Source: Candidatus Parabacteroides intestinavium
GTDB taxonomy: Bacteria; Bacteroidota; Bacteroidia; Bacteroidales; Tannerellaceae
Assembly (NCBI GenBank): GCA_019118725.1
Contig: DWYO01000104.1
Location: 1-12,352 of the forward strand
DNA: 12,352 bases
Direction of reading: 5' to 3'
Positions 7,248-12,352 of the stretch are shown here, piece by piece. A model generated the notes under the pieces. That model did not search any database. It was not told where the DNA came from and was given only the letters and a program-made list of their open reading frames with translations. Position 1 is the stretch's first letter, and every line of letters starts with the position of its first letter. A program made the translations under genes and the position numbers.

Positions 7248-8486
7248 ATGAAAGAGGAATTTAAACTAAGCTATATAATCAAAGAGGGCATCCGGGATAT
7301 GTTCTATATCTGGAAAGAAGAGTTGAAAAACGTTTTCAAGGACGATGGCGTCATGATATTCTTTTTCTTGGTTCCGTTAGCTTATCCGGTGCTCTACTCC
7401 TTTATCTATAACAATGAGGTGGTACACGAGGCAAAGATGGCCGTTGTAGACCAGTGCGACTCTCCCCTCAGCCGGGAATTCACACGCCGGGTAGATGCCT
7501 CATCCGAGGTGCAGGTCGTAAACCAAGTCGGCGATATGGCTCAGGCGAAACACCTTGTCGACTCCAAAGAAGCCTTTGGCATCCTCTACATCCCGTCAGA
7601 CTTCAGCAAAGACCTTCACGCCGGACGCCAAGCCACGGTATCGTTATATAGCGACATGAGCGCGTTGCTCTACTACAAGGCGTTCCTGCTAACGGCCACA
7701 GAGGTATCCTTGGATATGGGTGCGGAATGGACAGCCCGTAATCATCCGCAATCCACGGAACAATTACAGGCCATCACCGTCCGGCCTATTCCGTCCGAAT
7801 CGGTAGTCTTATATAATCCGCAAAACGGATTTGCCAGCTTCCTGGTTCCGGCCATTCTGATTCTGGTAATCCAGCAAACCCTGATTTTAGGTATCGGGAT
7901 GGCAGGAGGAACGGCACGCGAAAAGAACCGGTTCCGCTCTTTGGTACCCATTACCAAGCACTTCCACGGGACCCTCCGTATAGTTCTGGGCAAGAGCCTT
8001 GCCTACCTGCTTCTCTATGTGGTCGTCTGCATCTGGGTATTGATTCTGGTGCCCCGGTTCTTCTCGCTTCCGCAAATAGGCAATCCGAGTGACCTGTTGT
8101 TATTCTTATTGCCCTACCTGTTGGCATGCATCTTCTTCTCCATCACCCTGTCCGGATTTGTAAGAGACCGTGAAGCCCCCATGCTGCTCTTTGTGTTCAC
8201 CTCCGTGATTCTGGTGTTTATCTCCGGCATCTCCTGGCCGATGTATTCCGTTCCGCCATTCTGGAAAGCCGTCGGGTATATATTCCCCTCCACCCCCGGA
8301 ATACAAGGGTTTGTGAGCATCAACTCCATGGGAGCTACCTTAAACGAGGCAGCACATTTCTATCAGGTATTGTGGATCCAGACCGGCATCTATTTCCTGA
8401 CAGCTTGCCTGGTGTACCGCTATCAAATCATCACTTGCCGGAAACGCCTGATCCGCCAATATCAGGCTTTGAAAAAGAGAAGATAA
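7248..8486 (+). CDS. ABC-2 type permease (second of a tandem pair)
   Basis: This 412-residue permease is homologous to the one before it. It has one TM helix at about 35-55, an extracytoplasmic domain opening with AKMAVVDQCDSPLSREFTRRV, then a TM block from about 200 containing GIGMAGGTAREKNRF (the coupling region) and ending with a basic cytoplasmic tail (KKRR). I chose ATG 7248 over ATG 7242 because AGGAGG at 7236 is ideally placed for it; the difference is two residues. It has no nucleotide-binding motifs. It is the last gene of the TolC/HlyD/permease operon and is followed by a large palindrome that probably ends transcription. The pair without an ATPase gene is the notable feature of this operon. 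Confidence 0.87.
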   Translation: MKEEFKLSYIIKEGIRDMFYIWKEELKNVFKDDGVMIFFFLVPLAYPVLYSFIYNNEVVHEAKMAVVDQCDSPLSREFTRRVDASSEVQVVNQVGDMAQAKHLVDSKEAFGILYIPSDFSKDLHAGRQATVSLYSDMSALLYYKAFLLTATEVSLDMGAEWTARNHPQSTEQLQAITVRPIPSESVVLYNPQNGFASFLVPAILILVIQQTLILGIGMAGGTAREKNRFRSLVPITKHFHGTLRIVLGKSLAYLLLYVVVCIWVLILVPRFFSLPQIGNPSDLLLFLLPYLLACIFFSITLSGFVRDREAPMLLFVFTSVILVFISGISWPMYSVPPFWKAVGYIFPSTPGIQGFVSINSMGATLNEAAHFYQVLWIQTGIYFLTACLVYRYQIITCRKRLIRQYQALKKRR

Positions 8487-8494
8487 GTCATCAA

Positions 8495-8582
8495 AAAATT
8501 CATGCCTATGTTTGATTCCGTTTATGCCTATCTTTCCCGCTAAAGATAGGCATAAACGAAACGAAAGATAGGCATGAATTTT
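8495..8582. repeat. 88-nt nested palindrome with four copies of ATGCCTATSTTT; probable bidirectional terminator
   Basis: Outer arms: AAAATTCATGCCTAT (8495-8509) pairs perfectly with 8568-8582. Inner arms: a perfect 17-bp stem, 8519-8535 with 8542-8558, around the 6-nt loop CCCGCT. The 9-nt stretches between the stems pair only in part. The motif ATGCCTAT(G/C)TTT occurs at 8502 and 8524 on the plus strand and, inverted, at 8542-8553 and 8564-8575, both pairs 22 nt apart. It lies 8 nt past the exporter stop codon and touches the stop codon of the minus-strand ORF, so it can terminate both. The repeated-unit structure suggests a REP- or MITE-like element rather than a plain terminator. Confidence 0.85.
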
Positions 8583-8704
8583 CACTCTTTATATTTGGCT
8601 AATAGGATTACCGGATTATCGTCTTCCTGCAAAGCCGATGCGATTTGCTTCAACTCCCCTTTCAGTTTGCCTTGCGTTTCCGCTTCCTTCAAACCCCATC
8701 GCAT
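8582..8704 (-). CDS. hypothetical 40-aa protein
   Basis: This small minus-strand ORF starts at ATG 8704-8702, preceded by aaaggaagtact, and has a -7 box (TACCTTTG, 8738-8731) placed for a leader of about 20 nt. The product is mostly predicted amphipathic helix, charged at the N-terminal half and ending in DDNPVILLAKYKE. The frame is open back to 8770, but that part overlaps both divergent promoters, so I use the internal ATG. I do not recognise a family. It could be a real small protein or the surviving C-terminus of a longer gene. Its stop codon touches the outer arm of the palindrome, so the two may have arrived together. Confidence 0.4.
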   Translation of the reverse strand: MRWGLKEAETQGKLKGELKQIASALQEDDNPVILLAKYKE

Positions 8705-8730
8705 AGTACTTCCTTTCAGATAGTTTTTCA

Positions 8731-8738
8731 CAAAGGTA
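8731..8738 (-). promoter_or_regulatory. divergent -7 box (TACCTTTG) for the 40-aa ORF
   Basis: The minus strand reads TACCTTTG, an exact TAnnTTTG match. Transcription would start near 8724, about 20 nt before ATG 8704. No clear -33 TTTG is seen. Confidence 0.45.
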
Positions 8739-8770
8739 AAAAAGAGTCTTTTATATTCCCTATAATTCAC

Positions 8771-8778
8771 TACATTTG
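8771..8778 (+). promoter_or_regulatory. -7 box (TACATTTG) of the GldB operon
   Basis: TACATTTG is an exact TAnnTTTG match. A TTTT stretch 18 nt upstream can serve as the -33. The start of transcription would be near 8785, 15 nt before the ATG at 8801. It lies back to back with the minus-strand promoter at 8731-8738. Confidence 0.6.
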
Positions 8779-8800
8779 TATCGAAAAATCAGAACAAATC

Positions 8801-8956
8801 ATGGCGGACAATTATTTGGAACGGAAATTCGAGGAAATGGAGAAACGGAAAAAATCTGCCTCCAAGTATGGACGGTATGGCCGGATGCGCGCAAGCTCCC
8901 TCCATACGTTCAAACCCTTGCAAAATAAAGAGGAGAAAAAAGATGAAGAGAAATAA
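8801..8956 (+). CDS. conserved-looking 51-aa charged protein, first gene of the GldB operon
   Basis: The protein starts MADNYLERKFEEMEKRKK and is highly charged, with a basic, Tyr/Gly/Arg-rich middle (YGRYGRMRASS) and a Lys/Glu-rich tail. It has no signal peptide, no TM segment and no Cys, so it is probably cytoplasmic. The promoter at 8771 and an A-rich leader fit the ATG at 8801; the longer frame back to 8645 lies under the opposite-strand ORF and both promoters. Its last 14 nt overlap the start of the GldB-family gene, which implies coupled translation. I recall short Bacteroidales proteins opening with DNYLE but know no function for them. Nucleic-acid or ribosome binding is possible from its charge, but that is a guess. 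Confidence 0.6.
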   Translation: MADNYLERKFEEMEKRKKSASKYGRYGRMRASSLHTFKPLQNKEEKKDEEK

Positions 8957-9947
8957 ATTACTCGGAGGGCTATTAGGCTTGCTCCTGGTGACAAGCGGAT
9001 GCAACAGCCAGCCCGCCAACATTCAATTTCCCCAGGATAGCCTGCCGATTCGCATCCAGCGTTTCGATGAGGCTTTGCTGCACCTGATCGAGACCAACGA
9101 CACCTCGTTGGAAAAGGACTTGCTGGCCACCTATCCGGCCATGCTGGATATTACCGGGAAAGGCATCTTGAACCTGCAATCGCCCGCCGTACCCGGATTT
9201 TTCGACCGGATAATCAATTACTATTCCGAACCGACCTTGAAGCAACTTTATGAGGATGCGGTAGGCTATTATAAAGAGGTAACAGACATCGAAGAGCAAT
9301 TAGGACGCGGATTTGCATTTCTGAAGGCCAACTTCCCCACGATGCAAGTACCTGCCGTCTATATGCACGTATCGGGATTCAGCCAGAACGTATTAGCGGG
9401 AGACAGCCTCCTGTCTCTTTCCATCGACCGCTATTTAGGTGCCGATTATCCCCTTTACCGGCAATTTTTCCAAGATTACCAGCGCATCAAGATGCAACGC
9501 ACCCTGGCGGCATCCGACTATCTGACGGGGTGGCTGATGAGCGAATTTCCTTTTACGGGAAACGAAAACGTGTTGCTGGAACGGATGGTTTATGAAGGCA
9601 AGATAAAATACATCGTCAGCCTGGCCCTTCCAGAGGTAAAGCCGTATCAATTGATGGGCTATACGGAGGCCTCTTATGCCTGGTGCGAGGAACACGCGTC
9701 TACACTTTGGAGCACGATTATCCAGCGCAAGCATCTCTATACTCCCGACCGGCTCACTACGGAGAAATATTTCCAGGAGGCGCCTTGCACCTTCCTCTCG
9801 GATGAGACACCGGGGAACATCGGGACCTGGATAGGATGGCAAATCGTAAACCGCTACATGCAGGAGACGAAAGCCTCGCTCCCGGCTTTAATGCAGCAAA
9901 CCAACGCACAAGAGTTATTGACATTATCCAAATATAAACCGGAATGA
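8943..9947 (+). CDS. gldB: GldB-family lipoprotein
   Basis: This 334-residue lipoprotein belongs to the GldB family, known in gliding Bacteroidota as an essential component of the gliding/T9SS machinery and widely kept in non-gliding members. The start at 8943 gives a lipoprotein signal (KLLGGLLGLLLVTSGC, lipidated Cys20) and overlaps the upstream ORF by 14 nt. Family landmarks are IQRFDEALLHL (38-48), LATYPAML, the VPAVYMHVSGFSQNVLAG segment (136-152), LSIDRYLG.DYP, ERMVYEGKIKY (213-223), and the C-terminal SDETPGNIGTWIGWQIV (286-302). The length is normal. The fold is thought to be related to DUF2268-type proteins, but no zinc-binding HExxH is present. Its stop codon overlaps the next start codon (ATGA). 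Whether the organism glides cannot be inferred. Confidence 0.85.
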   Translation: MKRNKLLGGLLGLLLVTSGCNSQPANIQFPQDSLPIRIQRFDEALLHLIETNDTSLEKDLLATYPAMLDITGKGILNLQSPAVPGFFDRIINYYSEPTLKQLYEDAVGYYKEVTDIEEQLGRGFAFLKANFPTMQVPAVYMHVSGFSQNVLAGDSLLSLSIDRYLGADYPLYRQFFQDYQRIKMQRTLAASDYLTGWLMSEFPFTGNENVLLERMVYEGKIKYIVSLALPEVKPYQLMGYTEASYAWCEEHASTLWSTIIQRKHLYTPDRLTTEKYFQEAPCTFLSDETPGNIGTWIGWQIVNRYMQETKASLPALMQQTNAQELLTLSKYKPE

Positions 9948-11299
9948 AGATGAATCGTAGAAAATGGATATGTTTATATGGCCTGCTTGCCCTCGTCATG
10001 CCGCTATTCGCCCAGCAATATACGGTCAGAGGCGGCAATGGAGAACCTATGCTTGCCGCAGATGAGACAAGCTACAAACTGCAGGTCTATGTGGTGAACG
10101 GGGTGGAGGATGTAACGCTGAGTTATACCTCATCTTCCACTTCCCACCAATGGAAAAAATACCGCACCCGGGCTTTGGAGGCGGAGGATATCTCTTGCCA
10201 GCAAGAGGGAAACACCTCGACCCTGACCAACGTGGAAGAGGGATGCGGGTACTTTGTGTATGAAGAGGGATCGCTGACTTACTATGTGTGGATCATCGAT
10301 TACGCCAAGCATCCGTTCATCATCAACACGCTATCGGTATCAGACAGCAACGATCCATGCTCCGGCGCGTTACTGAAAGGAGACCGGGAAATAGAAAACC
10401 TGACCTATTACCTGCCGACCGGCATCCCGCAATCGCTGGAACGAGAATTTCAAGTCACATACAACACCTTGGAATGGGATGAGGAAAGCAAGAGCCTGAA
10501 CCCGATTATCCAGACACAGACCCTGAACCGGCCTTTTGAAGAGCTGATAGGGCCTATCTATACCGATACCGATATCACCCTGAGCGGAGACCAGTTTGCC
10601 GAACACTTCGGAGTGACCCAGCAAGCCACCTTGGACTATTACGAAACATCGCAACTCTTCCTGGAGGCCGACACGGTGGTCATCGCGGAAGAGGCCGATA
10701 ACATGTCGGCACAAGGCGAAGGGCTGTCGGCTCCCGTCACGGTACGGTTTACCGCATACGCCAACGAACCTACGGCCGCTTATTACGTATGGAGCATCTA
10801 CCGGGAGGAGGATGGCTCGGAGAACCCGCTGGTGCGCCTCTCGGAACCGGAGGTGGAATATACCTTCAACGAGTACGGCAAGTTCAAGGCCGTAGTCGAG
10901 GTGAGCAACGCAAGCGGAAGTTGTTATACCTCTTCCGAGGAATTCGAGCTGGATGTGGCGGAATCGTACCTGGATGTCCCGAACGCCTTCTCGCCGGGCA
11001 CCACCCCGGGCGTGAATGATGAGTTCCGCGTCGCCTACAAATCGTTGGTGCGTTTCTCCTGCTGGATATTCAACCGCTGGGGACAGGAGATTTACCACTG
11101 GACCAATCCAGCCACCGGATGGGACGGGAAGAAAAACGGGAAATATGTGGCTCCCGGAGTCTATTTTTATGTGATTGAAGCCGAAGGCTCGGATGGAAGA
11201 CGATACAAACGGAAGGGGGATATCAATATACTCCGACCGAAAAACGAGAAGAATTTCGAATCAAGTGGCAGTACAGATACGGAAGGAGGTACATTATGA
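9944..11299 (+). CDS. PKD-like protein with T9SS type-B (gliding motility-associated) C-terminal sorting domain
   Basis: This 451-residue protein is probably exported by Sec and then carried to the cell surface by T9SS. It has a signal peptide (WICLYGLLALVMPLFA, cleavage before QQ). About 220 residues follow that I cannot assign, with paired Cys that may form disulfides (85/101). A PKD/Ig-like beta sandwich comes at about 262-338 (VRFTAYANEPTAAYYVWSIY … YGKFKAVVEVSN), then the type-B sorting domain at 344-430 with its landmarks VPNAFSPG, VNDEF, IFNRWGQEIY, GWDGK.NGK, VAPGVYFYVI and YKRKGDINIL. A 21-residue polar tail follows the domain, which usually ends the protein. The start at 9944 overlaps the GldB stop; ATG 9950 would give a similar signal peptide. 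Being coupled to gldB, it may be a secretion-machinery component rather than a cargo. Confidence 0.85.
   Translation: MKMNRRKWICLYGLLALVMPLFAQQYTVRGGNGEPMLAADETSYKLQVYVVNGVEDVTLSYTSSSTSHQWKKYRTRALEAEDISCQQEGNTSTLTNVEEGCGYFVYEEGSLTYYVWIIDYAKHPFIINTLSVSDSNDPCSGALLKGDREIENLTYYLPTGIPQSLEREFQVTYNTLEWDEESKSLNPIIQTQTLNRPFEELIGPIYTDTDITLSGDQFAEHFGVTQQATLDYYETSQLFLEADTVVIAEEADNMSAQGEGLSAPVTVRFTAYANEPTAAYYVWSIYREEDGSENPLVRLSEPEVEYTFNEYGKFKAVVEVSNASGSCYTSSEEFELDVAESYLDVPNAFSPGTTPGVNDEFRVAYKSLVRFSCWIFNRWGQEIYHWTNPATGWDGKKNGKYVAPGVYFYVIEAEGSDGRRYKRKGDINILRPKNEKNFESSGSTDTEGGTL
11283..11290 (+). promoter_or_regulatory. strong Shine-Dalgarno (AAGGAGGT) for the lytic transglycosylase
   Basis: AAGGAGGT lies within the last codons of the preceding gene, with 6 nt between its GG and the ATG at 11296. 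It fixes the start of the lytic transglycosylase and may allow its own initiation in addition to coupling through the ATGA overlap. Confidence 0.6.
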
Positions 11300-12258
11300 G
11301 AAACAAATTAGTAACCGGCATTGCCTTTTTGGCGCTCGTGGGCGTGGCGTGTGTGTCGCTTTGCTCTAAAGATTCGACCCAAGTATTGCGGGAAAAACCG
11401 GTGGTCCCGTCTATGATTATGACTCCCGAGATTCCCGAACGTATCTATTTCTGCGGAGAGGTGTTGGATTTGACCCGTTACAATATGCACGAGGGAATAG
11501 ACCGCGAACTGACCTCGTTCTCCTACCTGCATGCCACAACCATGCTTACCCTCAAACGGGCCAACCGCTACTTTCCGGTTATCGAACCGATTCTGGAGCA
11601 ATATGGCATACCGGACGATTTTAAATACCTGGCGGTTATCGAAAGCCATCTGGACCCGCGCGTCAAGTCGCCGGCACGTGCCGTAGGGATGTGGCAATTC
11701 CTCGAATCGACGGGACGCGAATTTGGGCTGACCATCACACCGACCGTAGACGAGCGGAGCCATGTGGAGAAATCGACCATAGCGGCCTGCAAGTACCTGA
11801 AAAAAGCCTACGAACGGTATGGAGACTGGGCTGCGGTGGCCTCCTCATACAATGCGGGCATGGGGCGTATCTCCGGTGAACTGAACAAGCAGGATGTGGA
11901 CAGCTCGTTCGACCTGTGGCTGGTGGAAGAGACTACCCGCTACATCTATCGGATCCTGGCCATCAAACTTATCTTTGAGAATCCATATAAATACGGATTC
12001 GTGCTGCGTGCCCGCGACCTGTACAAACCCATCGCGTGCAAAGAGGTGGAGGTATCCGCCAACATTCCGGACCTGGCCTCATTCGCCAAAAAGCACGGCA
12101 TTACCTATGCCGACTTAAAACGGTTCAATCCGTGGCTGCGCGACCGGAAACTGGTGACCAACGGAAAGAAGTTTCTCCTGCAAATACCCGATACGGCCGA
12201 CCTGTATTACCGTTCGCCCAACGAGTACGTCTATAATCGGAACTGGATTGTGGAATAA
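11296..12258 (+). CDS. MltD-like membrane-associated lytic murein transglycosylase with LysM-like domain
   Basis: This 320-residue enzyme should cut the MurNAc-GlcNAc bond of peptidoglycan in the periplasm, forming 1,6-anhydro ends. It has a hydrophobic N-terminal signal or anchor (LVTGIAFLALVGVACVSLC); the Cys residues do not fit a good lipobox, so lipidation is uncertain. The GH23 SLT domain spans about 95-225. It contains the catalytic Glu116 in YLAVIESHLDP, then ARAVGMWQF (127-135), the MltD-type VDERSHVEKSTIAACKYL (151-168), ASSYNAGMGRI (182-192) and ETTRYIYRI (212-220). A single LysM-like domain (about 253-297, ANIPDLASFAKKHGITYADLKRFNPW) should bind glycan. It is the last gene of the GldB operon, overlapping its neighbour by ATGA, and may open the cell wall for envelope machinery. 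Confidence 0.9.
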   Translation: MRNKLVTGIAFLALVGVACVSLCSKDSTQVLREKPVVPSMIMTPEIPERIYFCGEVLDLTRYNMHEGIDRELTSFSYLHATTMLTLKRANRYFPVIEPILEQYGIPDDFKYLAVIESHLDPRVKSPARAVGMWQFLESTGREFGLTITPTVDERSHVEKSTIAACKYLKKAYERYGDWAAVASSYNAGMGRISGELNKQDVDSSFDLWLVEETTRYIYRILAIKLIFENPYKYGFVLRARDLYKPIACKEVEVSANIPDLASFAKKHGITYADLKRFNPWLRDRKLVTNGKKFLLQIPDTADLYYRSPNEYVYNRNWIVE

Positions 12259-12273
12259 GCGCCCGTCAAATCA

Positions 12274-12304
12274 TTGGAGTTAGAAAAATAAAAAGTTATC
12301 TTTG
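12274..12304 (+). promoter_or_regulatory. promoter of yicC (TTGG -33, TATCTTTG -7)
   Basis: TATCTTTG (12297-12304) matches TAnnTTTG. TTGG at 12274-12277 lies 19 nt upstream, close to the TTTG -33 consensus. The TSS would be near 12311, about 10 nt before the ATG. It separates yicC from the GldB operon. Confidence 0.65.
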
Positions 12305-12320
12305 CGAAAATTTTTGAGAC

Positions 12321-12352
12321 ATGATACAATCAATGACCGGTTTCGGTAAGGT
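12321..12352 (+). CDS. yicC: YicC-family protein, N-terminus only (cut by window edge)
   Basis: Ten codons are visible, reading MIQSMTGFGK, the conserved opening of YicC/YloC proteins (in E. coli an endoribonuclease). In Bacteroidales this gene is commonly followed by gmk and nadD, which should lie just outside the window; that is expectation only. The promoter just upstream supports this start. Confidence 0.8.
   Translation, partial: MIQSMTGFGK

Noticed and set aside
8564..8582. CRISPR-like repeat in the 22-nt spaced motif
   Set aside because: There are only two units per arm in inverted arrangement, with no spacers of constant size beyond this and no cas genes.
9689..9900. Zinc-protease activity for the GldB-family protein by analogy with DUF2268
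   Set aside because: No HExxH motif is present anywhere in the protein.
10370..11098. Long minus-strand open frame of 242 codons
   Set aside because: It is antisense to the well-supported T9SS type-B protein and has no domain-like segments or promoter; it is a codon-bias shadow.

Overview
The window is typical of Bacteroidota, order Bacteroidales, and most likely the Parabacteroides/Tannerellaceae side of it. The evidence is the set of TAnnTTTG-type -7 promoter boxes, a GldB lipoprotein next to a protein with a type IX secretion (T9SS) type-B sorting domain, a large GH51 lipoprotein, and yicC starting under its own Bacteroides-type promoter. The genus is an inference; the order is well supported.

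Layout. (1) Positions 1-920 look like a recombination scar. They hold a partial minus-strand small ORF, a stretch resembling the first codons of a Vsr endonuclease, a strong 62-nt hairpin, and an apparently truncated minus-strand gene (537-920) whose upstream end overlaps the next gene's start codon. (2) 919-3381 encodes an 820-aa GH51 alpha-L-arabinofuranosidase lipoprotein. (3) 3467-8486 is a four-gene export operon: a clear promoter with an operator-like element, a TolC-type outer-membrane factor, an HlyD-type adaptor, and two tandem homologous ABC-2 permeases. No ATP-binding subunit is encoded with them. (4) 8495-8582 is a nested near-perfect palindrome made of four copies of a 12-bp motif at 22-nt spacing. 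A 40-codon minus-strand ORF abuts it, and that ORF is driven from a divergent promoter pair. (5) 8801-12258 is a tightly coupled operon with overlapping start and stop codons: a 51-aa charged protein, a GldB-family lipoprotein, a PKD-like protein with a T9SS type-B sorting domain, and an MltD-like lytic transglycosylase with a LysM-like C-terminus. (6) yicC starts at 12321 and runs off the right edge.

How the genes work together. Region 3 should form a tripartite envelope-spanning exporter, with its ATPase supplied elsewhere or not needed. Region 5 groups cell-envelope proteins (T9SS or gliding-type lipoprotein, T9SS-sorted surface protein, murein-cutting enzyme) and probably supports surface protein export or anchoring. 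Region 2 works on arabinose-containing glycans and has no visible sugar-uptake partner here.

The least explained parts are the small genes and repeats at 8495-8956, the remnants at 1-920, and the role of the coupled GldB operon. Family assignments rest on motif recognition by eye; no searches were run.
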